DNA of 31,523 bases from an uncultured Lachnospiraceae bacterium (GTDB lineage Bacteria; Bacillota; Clostridia; Lachnospirales; Lachnospiraceae): assembly GCA_900553355.1 (NCBI GenBank), contig USDK01000035.1:1-31523 (forward strand). The letters run 5' to 3'. Each line of letters begins with the position of its first letter. The stretch's first letter is position 1. The notes under the pieces were generated by a model. The model saw only the letters and a program-made list of their open reading frames with translations. It was not told the origin of the DNA and ran no database searches. This document shows positions 24,975 to 31,523 of the stretch, piece by piece. The position numbers were made by a program, and so were the translations under genes.

Positions 24975-25988
24975 ATGGCAAATGTAGGAATCATGGGGGC
25001 AGGAAGCTGGGGAACTGCGCTGGCCCTTCTGCTGCACAAGAACGGACACCAGGTAACAGTCTGGTCTATCAGTGAGGATGAAGTAAAGATGCTGTCTACG
25101 AAACGAGAGCATGAGAGCAAGCTTCCGGGTGTAAAACTTCCGGAGGATATGGTGTTTACCTCAGATCTGGAAGCAGCGGTAAAAGGCAGGGATTTTCTGG
25201 TTCTTGCAGTGCCGTCTCCATATACCAGGAGCACTGCCCGGAAGATGTGTCCTTATATTCCAGAAGGTCAGATCATCGTGGATGTGGCAAAAGGAATCGA
25301 GGAAGATACGCTGATGACACTGTCTCAGCAGATTGAACAGGAAATTCCGCAGGCAGATGTGGCAGTTTTGTCCGGGCCAAGCCATGCAGAGGAAGTAGGA
25401 CGAGGACTTCCTACCAGCGTGGTGATTGGGGCAAAGACCAGAAAGACTGCAGAATACCTGCAGGGAATGTTTATGAATGAGGTCTTCCGGGTATATACAA
25501 GTCCTGATATCCTGGGAATGGAACTGGGAGGCTCGCTTAAAAACGTCATTGCCCTGGCAGCCGGTATTGCCGACGGGCTGGGATACGGCGATAATACCAA
25601 GGCGGCTTTGATCACCCGGGGGATTGCTGAGATTGCAAGACTTGGAGTAGAAGCAGGCGGAAAGATTGAAAGTTTTACCGGGCTTACCGGTATCGGAGAT
25701 CTGATCGTTACCTGCGCAAGCGTTCACAGCCGTAACCGTAGAGCCGGGTATCTGATCGGACAGGGAATGTCCATGCAGGAGGCCATGGATGAGGTCAAGA
25801 TGGTGGTAGAAGGAGTATATTCTACCAAAGCAGCGGTCAAGATGGGTGAAAAATATGGTGTATCGCTTCCGATCATCAACCAGGTGAATCAGGTATTGTT
25901 TGAAGGAAAGAATCCGGGAGAAGCAGTCAAGGACCTGATGCTCAGAGACAGCAAGCCAGAGATTCTGACTCTTACCTGGGAAGAATAG
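24975..25988 (+). CDS. gpsA: Glycerol-3-phosphate dehydrogenase [NAD(P)+]
   Basis: GpsA reduces dihydroxyacetone phosphate to sn-glycerol 3-phosphate, the backbone for phospholipids and the substrate of PlsY encoded just upstream. The 337-residue protein has the N-terminal nucleotide motif GAGSWGTALA (8-17), the segment VLSGPSHAEEVGRGLPT, the catalytic lysine region GGSLKNVIALAAGIADGLGYGDNTKAAL, and GLTGIGDLIVTC. Length is typical. The start follows AAAGGGAAG. It is the last vegetative gene of the DUF512-der-plsY-gpsA unit; transcripts that continue would enter the spoIVA leader hairpin. Confidence 0.98.
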   Translation: MANVGIMGAGSWGTALALLLHKNGHQVTVWSISEDEVKMLSTKREHESKLPGVKLPEDMVFTSDLEAAVKGRDFLVLAVPSPYTRSTARKMCPYIPEGQIIVDVAKGIEEDTLMTLSQQIEQEIPQADVAVLSGPSHAEEVGRGLPTSVVIGAKTRKTAEYLQGMFMNEVFRVYTSPDILGMELGGSLKNVIALAAGIADGLGYGDNTKAALITRGIAEIARLGVEAGGKIESFTGLTGIGDLIVTCASVHSRNRRAGYLIGQGMSMQEAMDEVKMVVEGVYSTKAAVKMGEKYGVSLPIINQVNQVLFEGKNPGEAVKDLMLRDSKPEILTLTWEE

Positions 25989-26017
25989 AAAAACGAAAAG
26001 CAGGTTCTAAAGCCGGT

Positions 26018-26058
26018 ACCCCCTTGCATAGACTGTTATCAGCACAGCAAGGGGGTAA
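26018..26058 (+). promoter_or_regulatory. Inverted repeat that contains the spoIVA ribosome binding site
   Basis: A perfect 11-base inverted repeat (TACCCCCTTGC at 26018-26028, GCAAGGGGGTA at 26048-26058) with a 19-base loop lies in the gpsA-spoIVA gap. The right arm includes AAGGGGG, the only ribosome site for the ATG at 26065, so the folded RNA would hide it. A short ATTTTAT follows, so partial terminator function is also possible. Confidence 0.7.
26028..26035 (+). promoter_or_regulatory. Possible sigma-E type -10 element for spoIVA
   Basis: CATAGACT matches the known mother-cell sigma-E -10 pattern (CATACAMT) at seven of eight positions, in the loop of the hairpin. The upstream -35 region (around GTTCTAAA, 26005-26012) is a poor match. 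spoIVA is a sigma-E gene in Bacillus and Clostridium, which makes the assignment plausible. Confidence 0.45.
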
Positions 26059-26064
26059 TTTTAT

Positions 26065-27537
26065 ATGAATACAGAGCAGTTGTACCAGGATATACAGGCA
26101 AGGACAGGCGGAGAGATCTACATAGGAGTAGTGGGGCCGGTCAGAACCGGAAAGTCCACGTTTATTAAACGATTCATGGATATACTGGTGCTGCCGCAGA
26201 TAGAAGATGAGCACAGGAGGACCAGGGCCAAGGATGAACTGCCCCAGTCTGCGTCGGGGCGGACGATCATGACGACCGAGCCCAAATTTGTCCCCAAGGA
26301 TGCTGCGGAAATCAGACTGTCTGAAGATGTATCTGTAAAGATCCGTCTGATCGACTGTGTGGGATATATGGTAGAAGGAGCATCCGGACATATAGAAGGA
26401 GGGGAAGAAAGGCTGGTAAAAACGCCCTGGTATGACCATGAGATCCCATTTACCAGGGCAGCCGGGATCGGAACCAGAAAGGTGATCCATGATCATGCGA
26501 CGATCGGGATCGTGGTTACCACGGATGGAACCATTACCGATATTCCAAGAGATAATTATCGTCCGGCAGAGCGTAAGACGATCCAGGAGCTTCAGGGGAT
26601 TGGGAAACCGTTTATCGTGCTTGTAAATTCCAGAAAACCATACGGAGAGCAAGCAAAGAAAACGGTGGAGGAGCTGAAAGAAGAGTTTCATGTAACAGCG
26701 GTTCCGGTCAACTGTGAACAGCTGAAGGAAGAAGATATCCATCAGATCCTGGAGGCAGTACTGTATGAATTTCCCATATCAGAGGTACAGTTTTTTATCC
26801 CCAGGTGGGTGGAAATGCTCCCGGTGGACCATAAGATCAAACAGGATCTTCTTTGTCAGGTGAAGGGGATCATGGATGGGCTGGAAGAGATTAAAGATGC
26901 GTCTTCTCTTTCCCTTTCCACAGACAGCCCGTATATCTCCAGAATCTGGCTGGATCATATTGAGATGCATACCGGACGTGTGGTGATACGGATCAGTGTT
27001 GATGAAGCTTACTATTATGAAATGCTCAGTGACCTGACCGGACTTCAGATTACCGGACAGTATGAACTGATCGCCGCCATGAAGGAGCTTTCCCAGGCGA
27101 AGGAGGAGTATGAGGAGGTAAAGGATGCGTTTACTTCTGTAAAGATGAAAGGATATGGGGTGGTTAGTCCCAGAAAGGAAGAAATTATCCTGGATGAGCC
27201 GGAGATCATTCGTCAGGGCAATAAGTACGGGGTAAAGATCCATTCGGAGGCACCTTCGATCCATCTGATCCGTGCCAATATCGAGACGGAGATCGCTCCT
27301 ATTGTGGGCAGCGAACAGCAGGCCCAGGATCTGATCCGTTACATAAAAGATGCCAGAGACAGCGAGGAAGGAATCTGGGGCACGAATATTTTCGGAAAAT
27401 CCATAGAAGAGCTGGTGATGGACGGTATGAAAAATAAGATGGCCATGATCAATGAGTCCAGTCAGGAAAAGCTTCAGGACACGATGCAGAAGATTGTCAA
27501 TGACAGCAATGGGGGACTGGTCTGCATTATCATCTGA
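26065..27537 (+). CDS. spoIVA: Stage IV sporulation protein A (coat morphogenetic ATPase)
   Basis: SpoIVA polymerises with ATP hydrolysis on the mother-cell face of the forespore to form the basement layer of the spore coat. The 490-residue product is almost the length of the Bacillus subtilis protein (492). Its P-loop is GPVRTGKST (24-32) with Lys30, the same position as in B. subtilis. Other conserved stretches are SASGRTIMTTEPKFVP, RLIDCVGYMVEGASGH, and VTTDGTITDIPR, followed by the middle and C-terminal domains ending in NDSNGGLVCIII. Its presence shows the organism descends from endospore formers and probably sporulates. The gene seems to be its own unit, with a hairpin-covered ribosome site and a likely sigma-E promoter. 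Confidence 0.98.
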   Translation: MNTEQLYQDIQARTGGEIYIGVVGPVRTGKSTFIKRFMDILVLPQIEDEHRRTRAKDELPQSASGRTIMTTEPKFVPKDAAEIRLSEDVSVKIRLIDCVGYMVEGASGHIEGGEERLVKTPWYDHEIPFTRAAGIGTRKVIHDHATIGIVVTTDGTITDIPRDNYRPAERKTIQELQGIGKPFIVLVNSRKPYGEQAKKTVEELKEEFHVTAVPVNCEQLKEEDIHQILEAVLYEFPISEVQFFIPRWVEMLPVDHKIKQDLLCQVKGIMDGLEEIKDASSLSLSTDSPYISRIWLDHIEMHTGRVVIRISVDEAYYYEMLSDLTGLQITGQYELIAAMKELSQAKEEYEEVKDAFTSVKMKGYGVVSPRKEEIILDEPEIIRQGNKYGVKIHSEAPSIHLIRANIETEIAPIVGSEQQAQDLIRYIKDARDSEEGIWGTNIFGKSIEELVMDGMKNKMAMINESSQEKLQDTMQKIVNDSNGGLVCIII

Positions 27538-27556
27538 CCCTCTTCTTGAATTGTTA

Positions 27557-27585
27557 TTGCAATCTTTCGCCAAAAGAGTTAATAT
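27557..27585 (+). promoter_or_regulatory. Possible promoter of the mogA-rnhA pair
   Basis: TTGCAA (27557-27562), a 17-base spacer and TAATAT (27580-27585) lie in the 95-base gap after spoIVA. The same -10 sequence is proposed for leuB. No terminator is visible in this gap. Confidence 0.5.
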
Positions 27586-27632
27586 TGAACTTAGTGATAC
27601 AAAATCAGAAGAAAAGAACATGGAGGTACGAT

Positions 27633-28103
27633 ATGAAGGTAGCGATCATTACGGCGGATACAGATATATATAAAGAGAGAGAAGAAAATGAAAGCGGAGA
27701 AATCATCCGGGACATGGTGACAGAGGCCGGACTGGAGATCGTTTTTATGAGGGCGCTCCCGACGGACCGTAAGGTGTTGTCTACAGTCATGCAGAGGATG
27801 GCAGATAATCATCTCACAGATATGATCCTGATCACCGGAGGATCCGGCTGCGGCCCACAGGATTGCACGCCGGAGGCTACAAAAGATGTGATCGACCGTG
27901 AGGTGCCGGGAATTGGGGAGGCAATGCGCGCTCATACGATGCAGCTGACCAAGAGATCCATGCTCAACAGAAGTATCGCAGGGATCCGTCAGGACGTCCT
28001 GATCGTAGATCTTCCCGGGAAGGCACAGGCAGCCAGAGAGGCACTTCATTATCTGATGCCGGAGCTGGTACATGCGGTCAGGGTAATCAAAGGAGAACTC
28101 TAG
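27633..28103 (+). CDS. MogA/MoaB family molybdenum cofactor biosynthesis protein
   Basis: Members bind molybdopterin and adenylylate it before molybdenum insertion (MogA), or are related proteins of unclear role (MoaB). The 156-residue product has the family pattern: ITADTDIYKEREENESG near the N-terminus, and the MPT-binding motif ITGGSGCGPQDCTPEA followed by VPGIGEAMR. The usual TGGTG/RD motif is changed to TGGSG/QD. An open frame reaches upstream to 27546, but GGAGG lies six bases before the ATG at 27633 and gives the typical start. No other molybdenum cofactor gene is in the window. It sits between spoIVA and rnhA, one base before the latter. Confidence 0.87.
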   Translation: MKVAIITADTDIYKEREENESGEIIRDMVTEAGLEIVFMRALPTDRKVLSTVMQRMADNHLTDMILITGGSGCGPQDCTPEATKDVIDREVPGIGEAMRAHTMQLTKRSMLNRSIAGIRQDVLIVDLPGKAQAAREALHYLMPELVHAVRVIKGEL

Positions 28104-28104
28104 A

Positions 28105-28584
28105 ATGCTGGTAAAGATCTATACAGACGGCGCTGCCAGAGGAAATCCGGATGGACCGGGGGGATATGGAACAGTGCTGGAATATGTAGACAGCAGAGGA
28201 AGTCTGCATACGAAAGAAATTTCTCAGGGATACCAGAAGACTACAAACAACCGGATGGAACTGATGGCTGTCATCGCAGGACTGGAAGCGTTAAACCGGC
28301 CCTGTCAGGTGGAGGTCTATTCGGATTCCAAATATGTGGTAGACGCATTCAATCAGCATTGGATCGACAGCTGGCTGAAAAAAGGCTGGAAAAGAGGAAA
28401 GAATGAGCCGGTGAAAAATACGGATCTCTGGAAACGGCTTCTGACAGCAAAAGAGCCGCACCAGGTCGCTTTTTTCTGGGTAAAAGGGCACGACGGTCAT
28501 CCTCAGAATGAACGTTGTGATGAATTGGCTACATCGGCGGCGGATGGAGATCATTTGATCGAGGATGTGGGACTGGTATCATAG
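28105..28584 (+). CDS. rnhA: Ribonuclease HI
   Basis: RNase HI cuts the RNA strand of RNA-DNA hybrids. The 159-residue protein is a classical type 1 enzyme with the metal-binding carboxylates Asp8 (IYTDGAARGNP), Glu52 (NNRMELMAVIAGLEAL), Asp74 (VYSDSKYVVDAF) and Asp139 (NERCDELA), and the basic handle region around WLKKGWKRGKN (89-100). The ATG is one base after the MogA-like stop with AAAGGAGAA upstream, so the pair is probably one transcript. The rnpB RNA follows 24 bases after the stop. Confidence 0.97.
   Translation: MLVKIYTDGAARGNPDGPGGYGTVLEYVDSRGSLHTKEISQGYQKTTNNRMELMAVIAGLEALNRPCQVEVYSDSKYVVDAFNQHWIDSWLKKGWKRGKNEPVKNTDLWKRLLTAKEPHQVAFFWVKGHDGHPQNERCDELATSAADGDHLIEDVGLVS
28555..28582 (+). 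promoter_or_regulatory. Possible promoter of rnpB inside the end of rnhA
   Basis: TTGATC (28555-28560), a 16-base spacer and TATCAT (28577-28582) precede the RNase P RNA; the predicted start near 28589 would leave a leader of about 20 bases. The fit is moderate and read-through from rnhA is also possible. Confidence 0.4.
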
Positions 28585-28608
28585 ACAGATAAAAAATGAA
28601 AAAAGAAT

Positions 28609-28958
28609 GCAAGTAAGACAGGTAATCGCATCTGCATGTGCCGAAAGGCCGCAGATGAGGAAAGTCCGGGCTTCACAGGGCAGGATGCCGGATAACGTCC
28701 GGTGGAGGCGACTCCAAGGATAGTGCAACAGAAATATACCGCCAGGATATAATTCTGGTAAGGGTGGAAGGGCAGTGTAAGAGACTACCGCCTTGCTGGT
28801 AACAGCAGGGGCATATGTAAACCCCATTCGAAGCAAGACCGGATAAAGACAATGTGGCGGCCCGTCACGTCTTAGGTAGGTTGCTTGAACCCATTGGTAA
28901 CGATGGGTCTAGAAAGATGATTACCCAACGACATAACCCGGCTTATCGTTTTGCTTGC
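28609..28958 (+). ncRNA. rnpB: RNase P RNA (catalytic RNA of ribonuclease P), probably type A
   Basis: The RNA matures the 5' ends of tRNAs. Conserved region I appears as GAGGAAAGTCCGGGCT (28657-28672) and region V near the 3' end as ACATAACCCGGCTTA. Between them are AGTGCAACAGAAA, AGGGTGGAA, GTGTAAGAGACTACCG, and a GGCCCGTCACGTC/GTAGGTTGCTTGA section in the style of the type A P15-P17 region. The ends pair perfectly as helix P1: GCAAGTAAGAC (28609-28619) with GTTTTGCTTGC (28948-28958), allowing G-U pairs, which sets the boundaries. The length is about 350 bases, as expected. A terminator follows within 20 bases. Confidence 0.96.
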
Positions 28959-28975
28959 AATTTGAATGAATATAA

Positions 28976-29013
28976 AAATACCGTCTGATATTAATTATCA
29001 GGCGGTATTTTTT
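28976..29013. terminator. Bidirectional terminator between rnpB and pyrI
   Basis: A stem of at least 13 base pairs (ATACCGTCTGATA / TATCAGGCGGTAT, one G-U) with a five-base loop is followed by six or more T on the plus strand and by ATTTTTATA on the minus strand. It therefore suits both rnpB and the convergent pyrB-pyrI operon. Confidence 0.93.
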
Positions 29014-29016
29014 GCT

Positions 29017-29463
29017 TTATTTGCGTCTTCCGTCATATTTTTCTTCGCAGTATTTACAGCGGTAAACTTCTTTTTCAGGATCTGTAAGTACGAAGACATG
29101 ATCCAGTCCCTGCTCAATCGAAGTGATGCAGCGAGGATTCTTGCAGTGAATCACGTTGCGGATTTCGTGAGGCAGATGGAGAGCTTTTTTGTCTACGATC
29201 TCAGAATTTTTTATAATATTTACGGTAATGTTATGATCGATAAAACCGAGGATGTCCAGATCCATAAAGTCGATCGGACACTCAATTTTCATGATATCTT
29301 TCTTTCCCATTTTATTACTCTTTGCATTTTTTATGATTGCAACGCAGCAGTCCAGTTTATCCAGATGCAGGTATTTATAGATATCCATGCTTCGCCCTGC
29401 CTGGATATGATCCAGAACAAATCCTTCTTCAATACGTCCGACAGTTAATGTATTTTTTACCAT
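29017..29463 (-). CDS. pyrI: Aspartate carbamoyltransferase regulatory subunit
   Basis: PyrI binds nucleotide effectors and joins PyrB trimers into the allosteric holoenzyme. The 148-residue protein has an N-terminal nucleotide-binding half with the KLDCCVAI and IDHNITVNII stretches, and a C-terminal zinc domain with CKNPRC (Cys107, Cys112) and CKYC (Cys136, Cys139). An in-frame start lies upstream at 29487, but AGGAGG sits nine bases before the ATG at 29463, so this is used. The gene begins 13 bases after the pyrB stop. Presence of PyrI implies ATP/CTP control of the enzyme in addition to any transcriptional control. Confidence 0.96.
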   Translation of the reverse strand: MVKNTLTVGRIEEGFVLDHIQAGRSMDIYKYLHLDKLDCCVAIIKNAKSNKMGKKDIMKIECPIDFMDLDILGFIDHNITVNIIKNSEIVDKKALHLPHEIRNVIHCKNPRCITSIEQGLDHVFVLTDPEKEVYRCKYCEEKYDGRRK

Positions 29464-29476
29464 TGTTATCTTCCTC

Positions 29477-30394
29477 CTAAACTTCAATTCCCAAAAGTGT
29501 AAGTATCAGTGCCATACGGATGTAAACACCATATTGTACCTGTTTGAAATAAGCAGCTCTTGGGTCATTGTCTACTTCTGTGGCGATTTCATTTACCCTT
29601 GGGAGTGGATGGAGAATATACATATCATCTTTCGCAAGCTCCATTTTCTTGTTGTCCAGGATGTAGAAGTCTTTCATACGTACATAATCTTCTTCGTTGA
29701 AGAAACGTTCTTTCTGAACACGGGTCATGTAAAGAATGTCCAGATCAGGAAGGGCATCTTCCAGTCGTACTACCTCTTCGTAAGGAATATTCTGACGGTC
29801 TAATACATCGTTCTTGATATAGCTTGGAAGCTTTAATTCTTCCGGTGAGATCAGAACAAAACGGATCCCCGGATAACGTACCAGTGCATGGATCAGAGAG
29901 TGTACGGTACGGCCGAATTTCAGATCGCCGCATAATCCGATTGTCATATTATCGAGTCGACCTTTTAAAGAACGGATTGTAAGCAGATCTGTAAGTGTCT
30001 GGGTCGGATGCTGGTGTCCACCGTCACCGGCATTGATCACCGGAATTGTGGCATGCTGGCTTGCAACCATAGCGGCACCCTCTTTTGGATGGCGCATTGC
30101 ACAGATATCTGCAAAGCAGGAAATTACACGAATCGTATCTGCTACACTTTCCCCTTTGGAAGCAGAACTTGAATCTGCGGATGAGAAACCAAGAACGCTG
30201 CCACCCAGATTGATCATAGCTGCTTCATGGCTTAATCTGGTACGTGTGCTCGGTTCATAGAAAAGAGTGGCAAGCTTTTTGCCTTCACATGCGTGTGCAT
30301 ATTTTTTCGGATTTGCCTCGATATCTTTTGCAAGATCCATTAAATTGTCAAGTTCTTCCACAGAAAAATCCAGTGGACTTAATAAGTGTCTCAT
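29477..30394 (-). CDS. pyrB: Aspartate carbamoyltransferase catalytic subunit
   Basis: PyrB joins carbamoyl phosphate and aspartate in the second step of pyrimidine synthesis. The 305-residue protein has the carbamoyl phosphate motif EPSTRTRLSHEA (with Ser49-Thr50-Arg51-Thr52-Arg53), the loop lysine Lys80 in SASKGESVADT, HPTQTLTDL, and the aspartate-binding HPLPRVNEI. This size and the pairing with PyrI mark it as the dodecameric enzyme type. The ATG follows AGGAGGTTTTGAC. It lies 16 bases after a nitroreductase gene and directly before pyrI, probably one transcript. No other pyrimidine genes of the pathway are in the window. Confidence 0.98.
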   Translation of the reverse strand: MRHLLSPLDFSVEELDNLMDLAKDIEANPKKYAHACEGKKLATLFYEPSTRTRLSHEAAMINLGGSVLGFSSADSSSASKGESVADTIRVISCFADICAMRHPKEGAAMVASQHATIPVINAGDGGHQHPTQTLTDLLTIRSLKGRLDNMTIGLCGDLKFGRTVHSLIHALVRYPGIRFVLISPEELKLPSYIKNDVLDRQNIPYEEVVRLEDALPDLDILYMTRVQKERFFNEEDYVRMKDFYILDNKKMELAKDDMYILHPLPRVNEIATEVDNDPRAAYFKQVQYGVYIRMALILTLLGIEV

Positions 30395-30410
30395 GTCAAA
30401 ACCTCCTGTT

Positions 30411-30947
30411 TTATAAATAAGTTAATAAATCATCGACAGATTTTCTCTTAGGTGCATCAGGATCAATATCAGGATATCCGATGGCGATGAGAGCAGCAAG
30501 CTCCTGATCTTCCGGAATATGTAAAAGATCGGTGATGCCGTCTTCATCCCAGATGCCCATGATTACAGTTCCAAGACCAGCTTCGTGAGCGGCAAGGCAA
30601 AGTGTCTGACTTGCAACACCGACATCGAACATCTGCCAGCGGTCTTCTTTTTTGGTGCTGTAGGAACCGTCGCGTTCAAAACCGCAGCGCCCTTTTTTGA
30701 AAGTAACTGCAATAAGCATTGGTGCCTGCTTTATAATTTTTGCGTTGAAATCTGGGGTGTAATCAGTAACGATTTTATCAAGAATAGAAGAATCTTCGAT
30801 TGCGATATATCGAGTGATCTGAGTGTTCTTCCAGGAAGGAGAATAAGATGCTGCACCGATCAGGGATTCTAAAGTTGCGTGATCTACAGGATCAGGCTTG
30901 AATTTGCGAATGCTTCTTCTTGTTTTGATACATTCTAAAGTATTCAT
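30411..30947 (-). CDS. Nitroreductase family protein (FMN-dependent)
   Basis: The product belongs to the nitroreductase superfamily of FMN enzymes that reduce nitro compounds, quinones or flavin-like substrates with NAD(P)H; the natural substrate is unknown. The 178-residue protein is short and single-domain. The N-terminal FMN-binding pattern TRRSIRKF (9-16) is clear, with SPSWKNTQ, and near the C-terminus HEAGLGTVIMG, IPEDQELAALIAIGYPD. An open frame extends to 31007, but GGAGG stands seven bases before the ATG at 30947. It heads the operon with pyrB and pyrI, though no direct role in pyrimidine synthesis is evident. Confidence 0.9.
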   Translation of the reverse strand: MNTLECIKTRRSIRKFKPDPVDHATLESLIGAASYSPSWKNTQITRYIAIEDSSILDKIVTDYTPDFNAKIIKQAPMLIAVTFKKGRCGFERDGSYSTKKEDRWQMFDVGVASQTLCLAAHEAGLGTVIMGIWDEDGITDLLHIPEDQELAALIAIGYPDIDPDAPKRKSVDDLLTYL

Positions 30948-30978
30948 GGTTTTACCTCCGTTTTCAAATCTCTCATAC

Positions 30979-31007
30979 ATCATATAATATTTAACGATGA
31001 TTTTCAA
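30979..31007 (-). promoter_or_regulatory. Probable promoter of the nitroreductase-pyrB-pyrI operon
   Basis: On the minus strand TTGAAA (31007-31002), a 17-base spacer and TATGAT (30984-30979) lie about 31 bases before the nitroreductase ATG. No PyrR-type attenuator is visible in the short leader. Confidence 0.65.
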
Positions 31008-31050
31008 TGTCTTGAAAAATTTTTCGATGATTTTTTTAAATCAGGATGGG

Positions 31051-31079
31051 TAGATTTTATTTTTGGAATGTATTATAAT
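31051..31079 (+). promoter_or_regulatory. Possible promoter of pheA
   Basis: A perfect TATAAT (31074-31079) has a weak -35, TAGATT (31051-31056), 17 bases upstream. The leader of about 45 bases contains a small GCAG/CTGC dyad and no recognisable T-box or attenuator. Confidence 0.45.
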
Positions 31080-31128
31080 TTAATAAATACGCAGATTTCC
31101 TGCATAATATACAAAAAGGAGAGAGTAA

Positions 31129-31523
31129 ATGACATCATTGGAAGAACTTAGAACGCAGTTAAGTGATGTTGATGATCAGATTACGGATCTTTATGAAAAG
31201 CGAATGAAGATTTGTGAGGATCTCGGGACCTGTAAGATTAAAAATGGTTATAAAACATTTGACCGTCAGCGTGAAAAGAATAAAATAGCAGAAGTGATGG
31301 GAAAAGTTTCATCAGACTTTAATAAAAAAGGAATCGGAGAAGTATATGAACTGCTTCTTGCGATCAGTAGAAAATTACAGTACAAGCAGCTTGTAGAAGC
31401 AGGTGCACTTGGAAGACTTCCGTTTATCGGCATTGATTCACTGGATAAGGATACAGCAAGGGTAGTATTTCAGGGAACAGAAGGGGCTTACAGTCAGGCG
31501 GCAATGGAACATTATTTTGGAAA
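31129..31523 (+). CDS. pheA: Bifunctional chorismate mutase/prephenate dehydratase (5' part only)
   Basis: The gene runs off the window end; 131 codons are visible. Residues 1 to about 88 form an AroQ-type chorismate mutase helix domain, starting LEELRTQLSDVDDQITDLYEKR and with FDRQREKNKI and ELLLAISRKLQ. After a linker, RVVFQGTEGAYSQAAMEHYFG (from 111) is the start of a prephenate dehydratase domain. The complete protein would convert chorismate through prephenate to phenylpyruvate, for phenylalanine. The ATG follows AAAAGGAGAGAG. It diverges from the nitroreductase operon. The AT content is clearly higher than in the earlier genes. It may use the chorismate made by aroC. Confidence 0.93.
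   Translation, partial: MTSLEELRTQLSDVDDQITDLYEKRMKICEDLGTCKIKNGYKTFDRQREKNKIAEVMGKVSSDFNKKGIGEVYELLLAISRKLQYKQLVEAGALGRLPFIGIDSLDKDTARVVFQGTEGAYSQAAMEHYFG

Noticed and set aside
26018..26058. The spoIVA hairpin as another copy of the leuB-ilvD palindrome
   Set aside because: Both contain GTACCCC and GGGGTA, but the loop length, arm sequence and flanks differ, so common origin is not supported.
1..31523. CRISPR arrays, tRNA genes, insertion sequences, prophage or defence genes
   Set aside because: No regularly spaced repeats, tRNA cloverleaf, transposase, integrase or phage motif was found on either strand; nearly all sequence is explained by core genes.

Overview
The window looks like core chromosome of a spore-forming anaerobic Firmicute, most likely a Lachnospiraceae member; genus is not resolved. 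The grounds are a spoIVA sporulation gene, pyruvate formate-lyase with its activase, a DUF512 radical-SAM/PDZ gene overlapping der, a TGS-domain nucleoside kinase near rpoD, consistent AGGAGG-type ribosome sites, and roughly balanced GC. I see no prophage, insertion sequence, CRISPR array, tRNA or rRNA. Gene density is high and no gene-free stretch exceeds 300 bases except the one holding the RNase P RNA.

Layout. (1) 60-4390, plus strand: rpoD, trmK, a Nif3-like metal protein and a TGS/kinase fusion, then convergent aroC (minus). (2) 5.5-8.9 kb: divergent promoters for aroC and an L,D-transpeptidase, followed by tgt and yajC, ending at a strong terminator. (3) 9.0-13.3 kb: pflB-pflA-udp-cdd, joining fermentation to pyrimidine nucleoside salvage. 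(4) 13.4-20.3 kb: leuB-ilvD-ilvB-serC-serA, an amino-acid biosynthesis run interrupted by a REP-like hairpin between leuB and ilvD. (5) 20.3-21.5 kb: an atypical PRPP synthetase on the minus strand, sharing a terminator with serA. (6) 21.6-26.0 kb: DUF512-der-plsY-gpsA, with overlapping or tightly spaced genes for ribosome assembly and phospholipid synthesis. (7) 26.0-28.6 kb: spoIVA, then a MogA/MoaB-like gene and rnhA. (8) 28.6-29.0 kb: rnpB and a bidirectional terminator. (9) 29.0-31.5 kb: nitroreductase-pyrB-pyrI on the minus strand, diverging from the 5' part of pheA, which is cut by the window end. This last block is visibly more AT-rich.

Functionally the genes supply transcription (rpoD), translation and RNA maturation (trmK, tgt, der, rnpB, rnhA), amino-acid precursors (aroC, pheA, leuB, ilvD, ilvB, serC, serA), nucleotides (prs, pyrB, pyrI, udp, cdd, TGS kinase), envelope (L,D-transpeptidase, plsY, gpsA, yajC) and sporulation (spoIVA).

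I found no clearly new multi-gene system. The most interesting signals are small-scale: a hairpin that would hide the spoIVA ribosome site only in read-through transcripts, because a sigma-E-like -10 lies in its loop; and the near-perfect 39-base hairpin pressed against the ilvD ribosome site. All protein calls come from reading motifs and family resemblance by eye; no searches were run.
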